Positions 24,388 to 26,620 of a stretch of DNA of 26,620 bases are shown piece after piece (position 1 is the stretch's first letter; the number at the start of each line of letters is the position of its first letter). This DNA comes from Roseiarcus sp052147395. GTDB lineage: Bacteria; Pseudomonadota; Alphaproteobacteria; Rhizobiales; Beijerinckiaceae. The notes beneath the pieces were generated by a model. It did no database searches and was not told where the DNA came from. It was given only the letters and a program-made list of their open reading frames with translations. The position numbers were made by a program, and so were the translations under genes. The DNA lies in the NCBI GenBank assembly GCA_052147395.1, contig JBKQKS010000257.1, positions 1 through 26,620 on the forward strand, given 5' to 3'.

Positions 24388-25073
24388 CAGCCCTTTCCTC
24401 CAAAGGAACGTGGCGCCATGAAGATCGCCTGGCGCAAGCCCGGGATGGACTTGGCGAAAGCGCTGAGGCCGTGGCGCCAGTTTTCGCGCCGGACGTACCA
24501 CTGCGAATCGACATAGCAAAGCTGGACGCTCAGGCGCTGCCCCTTCTGCGGCAGGAAGCCGTGCCAGGAGCGATCGCAGACGCGGAACATCAGCATCTTG
24601 CCGAACACCGGGGGAAACTCGAACGCATAGTCGTCGCGGTCGTTGCTGCGCAGCACGCGCAGGCGGCCGCGCTCGTACGGCCATTCATGGCTGAAGCCGG
24701 CGATCACGGTGATGATCTTGTGCTTCGAGTCCGGATGCGCATAGCCCTCGTTGTAATGGCCGCTGGTGGCGCCCATCATCACGATCGAGGGCGGCTTGTC
24801 GGAGAGATCGATATCGAACTTCTGCTCGACGATGCGGCGGAAGCGGTCGCTGAGCAGATCCTCCATGCAATCGGCGAACTTGCGGCCGTACCGCAGACTC
24901 GGCAGCGCATAGCTGCCGCGAAATGGGATCTGCGGCAGATCGCCGAGCACCTCGTCCCTGTGGCTCTCGTCGATCGCCTGGTCGACGTAGGCGTAGTCGT
25001 AGGGGTCGCGGCGCAGCTCCGCCGCGCGGATCGCCCCCTCGTCGAACATCTTGAGCGGCGCGTCCTCTTTCAT
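24387..25073 (-). CDS. 2-oxoglutarate/Fe(II)-dependent oxygenase, first of pair
   Basis: This 228-residue protein starts at ATG 25073 behind a very strong GGAGGAGAA. The iron-binding HXD...H set is visible as His113 and Asp115 (GYAHPDSKHKIITVIAGF) and His171 (RSWHGFLPQKGQRLSVQL), with Arg180 as the 2-oxoglutarate ligand, typical of the prolyl-4-hydroxylase-like superfamily. It lies 42 bp downstream of the Rid/chorismatase-like gene and overlaps the next oxygenase by one base. The three genes probably form one operon for modification of an unknown metabolite or peptide. Confidence 0.87.
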   Translation of the reverse strand: MKEDAPLKMFDEGAIRAAELRRDPYDYAYVDQAIDESHRDEVLGDLPQIPFRGSYALPSLRYGRKFADCMEDLLSDRFRRIVEQKFDIDLSDKPPSIVMMGATSGHYNEGYAHPDSKHKIITVIAGFSHEWPYERGRLRVLRSNDRDDYAFEFPPVFGKMLMFRVCDRSWHGFLPQKGQRLSVQLCYVDSQWYVRRENWRHGLSAFAKSIPGLRQAIFMAPRSFGGKG

Positions 25074-25115
25074 GGATTCTCCTCCGGCGCTAACACCTCG
25101 CCGCGGTTCTCGACC

Positions 25116-26261
25116 TCAAAACCGCGGCAGGCTCGAGTCCTCGTTGCCGACAATGGCGACGCCTTCGACTTCGACGAGCCATTCGGGACGGCAGACCGCC
25201 CCCTCGACGATCGCCAAGGGAACGCCGGCGAACCGCTCTCTGAGCCGCGGCTCGATGACGGCGAGATCGGCGGGGTCGCGCAGATAAACGATGAGATGGC
25301 TCATGTCGGCCAAGCTCGCCGAACCGGCCTTCAGCAGCGCTTCCACGTTCTCGAGAGCCCGATCGAGCTGGCGGCGGACGTCGCCCCGATGCACGACCTC
25401 ACCCGTCGCGTCGATGCTGGCGGTGCCGGAGACGAAGATATGCGCGCGGTCGGCGTAGGCGACGCGCGTCGCGCGTTCGAACGTAACATTGTAGTTCTTG
25501 GTCGCGCAGAGCCGATCGAAGGCGTTGAGGAACGAAATCTGCCGCGCTTCGACGTCGAGGCCGCAATAGGCGTCCATCGCCACCACGTCATAGCGATGCG
25601 AAGCGGAACCCTCGATGCCGGTAGAGGCGATGAAATGCGTGTCGCTGGTGAGGCCGTGCTCGGCGAACAGCGCGCGGCGCCGATCGACCATGCCGCGATA
25701 GAAGATGTCGATGTCCTTCAGGTAGATCCAGGTTCTCAGACAATGGTCGCCGAGGTTCGCCCCTTGCGCCGCGAGGGTCTTGATCAGATCGTCGAACACC
25801 AGGGAAGTCTGGATTTCCGAGGACAGCGTGCGGTCCGAGTCGCTGGCGCCGAGCCGCGTGCTCCACAGATAGCGCTTGCCCGCCTTCTCGATCATGAGGT
25901 GTCGCGGCGACAGCCGCTTGCGCTTCATCCCGCCGGGGTCGTCGACGTGATAGGCGAGCATGGCGATCTTCGGCCCCCGCAGGGGCCGTTGCTCGACGAT
26001 CGAAGTCGCGACGAAGTCGCTGGAAAGCGCCGACAGGCGCACCGTGGCGGCCTGATTGAGCACGTCGCTCAAGAATATCCGCCGGAATACCGCCGTGGTC
26101 GGATCAACGCCCGCCTCGGCCTCAGCCGTCGCATATTCGTCGATGACCGATTGCAACTGCCCGGGAAAGTCGACGTCCCGGTCCGCTTCGATATGGAAGT
26201 AGGTCTCCCGCGTTTGGCCGGAAAAGTCGAAGTTTCGCGCAGCGATCATTGCGCCTCGCAT
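25116..26261 (-). CDS. Two-domain Rid-family / chorismatase-like protein
   Basis: This 381-residue protein has two YjgF/Rid-like modules. The C-terminal one is clear: HIFVSGTASIDATGEVVHRG, then LDRALENVEALLKAGSASLA and DMSHLIVYLRDPADLAVI, ending in CRPEWLVEVEGVAI with Arg358 and following glutamates. The N-terminal half has a YLWSTRLGASDSDRTLSSEI ... CLRTWIYLKDIDIFYRGMVD pattern. This layout, including SGTASI...HRGD, resembles FkbO/Hyg5-type chorismatases that split chorismate, but a plain tandem Rid deaminase is equally possible. The first ATG (26261) lacks a ribosome-binding site; an ATG four codons later (26249) has GAGG close by. It heads the operon with two 2-oxoglutarate oxygenases. Confidence 0.8.
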   Translation of the reverse strand: MRGAMIAARNFDFSGQTRETYFHIEADRDVDFPGQLQSVIDEYATAEAEAGVDPTTAVFRRIFLSDVLNQAATVRLSALSSDFVATSIVEQRPLRGPKIAMLAYHVDDPGGMKRKRLSPRHLMIEKAGKRYLWSTRLGASDSDRTLSSEIQTSLVFDDLIKTLAAQGANLGDHCLRTWIYLKDIDIFYRGMVDRRRALFAEHGLTSDTHFIASTGIEGSASHRYDVVAMDAYCGLDVEARQISFLNAFDRLCATKNYNVTFERATRVAYADRAHIFVSGTASIDATGEVVHRGDVRRQLDRALENVEALLKAGSASLADMSHLIVYLRDPADLAVIEPRLRERFAGVPLAIVEGAVCRPEWLVEVEGVAIVGNEDSSLPRF

Positions 26262-26334
26262 GGGAATCGTCGGAGCCCCGCTGACGGGCGGCGTCGTCGT
26301 CTGGCGTCACCTCGCGCGAATGCGCGGCCGCGAA

Positions 26335-26350
26335 TTTGACCTTTGTCAAA
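26335..26350. promoter_or_regulatory. Inverted repeat TTTGAC-N4-GTCAAA upstream of the oxygenase operon
   Basis: TTTGACCTTTGTCAAA lies about 75-85 bp upstream of the Rid/chorismatase-like gene on the minus strand. It is a possible operator, and its minus-strand TTTGACA could serve as a -35 element, but no clear -10 follows at the right distance. Confidence 0.3.
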
Positions 26351-26500
26351 CGCAGCCGCACGGATTGCCGGCCTGCGGCCGATTGCCGCTGCGGATTTTC
26401 GAGCGAGAGCGCCCGATTCGGAGCTTCGCGCCGAGAAACCGTCGGATTCGAGGCGCCCGAGCGGCGCAACCCCCTTCTCCCCCCTCTCCTGAAAAGGAGC

Positions 26501-26555
26501 CTTGTAGCCGGGGGCGCCGACCCCGGCAGCCGCGGTCAACGCCCGCGGCTACAAG
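26501..26555. repeat. REP-like hairpin
   Basis: CTTGTAGCCG (26501-26510) is exactly complementary to CGGCTACAAG (26546-26555), with GGGGGCGCCGACCCC inside. This type of repeat translates as GRRPRLQ in one frame; the same signature appears near 4040 at the other end of the window. Confidence 0.6.
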
Positions 26556-26597
26556 CGGTCGCGTTTCATCCATCGAGGTGTGCGAAGCGCATGTAAA

Positions 26598-26620
26598 CTC
26601 ATCCTGAGCTTGTCGAAGGA
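26598..26620. repeat. 23-bp dispersed repeat, inverted copy of 4118-4140
   Basis: CTCATCCTGAGCTTGTCGAA followed by GGA is the exact reverse complement of 4118-4140. It is cut by the window edge, so the full element may be longer. It is an intergenic repeat of unknown function. Confidence 0.8.

Noticed and set aside
24471..26339. A 622-codon open frame on the plus strand
   Set aside because: It lies opposite the oxygenase operon, is Arg/Asp/His-rich without recognisable motifs, and arises from codon bias of the real genes on the other strand.

Overview
The window looks like chromosomal DNA of a GC-rich alphaproteobacterium, probably of the Hyphomicrobiales (Rhizobiales). The pointers are a Porin_2-type outer-membrane porin, a long B12-dependent ribonucleotide reductase, the xdhA/xdhB/xdhC gene style, and many short dispersed intergenic repeats. 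The genus cannot be fixed from sequence alone. I find no rRNA, tRNA or CRISPR array.

Layout. (1) 0.2-4 kb: thiC on the minus strand behind a TPP riboswitch, then a porin on the plus strand with a clear terminator. (2) 4-8.4 kb: an accessory stretch. It holds a frameshifted membrane-protein gene, two solitary HicB-type genes, an MntA/HepT toxin-antitoxin pair, a secreted CHRD-domain protein, a duplicated piece of the mntA active site, a small proline-rich protein, a membrane protein resembling DUF6338, a hicB scrap and dispersed repeats. (3) 8.4-10.7 kb: a lower-GC, tightly packed minus-strand operon of an MT-A70 adenine methyltransferase, a 366-residue protein I do not recognise, and a PIN-domain nuclease. 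This is my best candidate for an undescribed system, plausibly defence or toxin-antitoxin. (4) 10.8-14.5 kb: nrdJ, with a possible NrdR box upstream. (5) 14.8-21.6 kb: a purine-catabolism locus, xdhA-xdhB-(foreign block)-ridA-(DUF559 relic)-xdhC. The foreign block contains a BrnA-type antitoxin, a decayed brnT and two small membrane proteins. A second copy of the xdhB 3' end lies directly before ridA, suggesting that xdhB, ridA and xdhC were once contiguous.

(6) 21.6-23.7 kb: intergenic DNA with repeats, the C-terminal relic of an IS3-family transposase and a lower-GC orphan gene of 158 aa. (7) 23.7-26.3 kb: a minus-strand operon with a two-domain Rid/chorismatase-like protein and two consecutive 2-oxoglutarate/Fe(II) oxygenases whose iron ligands are visible. 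Its substrate is unknown; it is the second candidate for new biochemistry. The window ends in repeat-rich intergenic DNA.

Housekeeping or metabolic genes (thiC, porin, nrdJ, xdhABC, ridA) alternate with mobile or defence-like accessory blocks that carry many relics. All calls come from reading the sequence; no database search was run.
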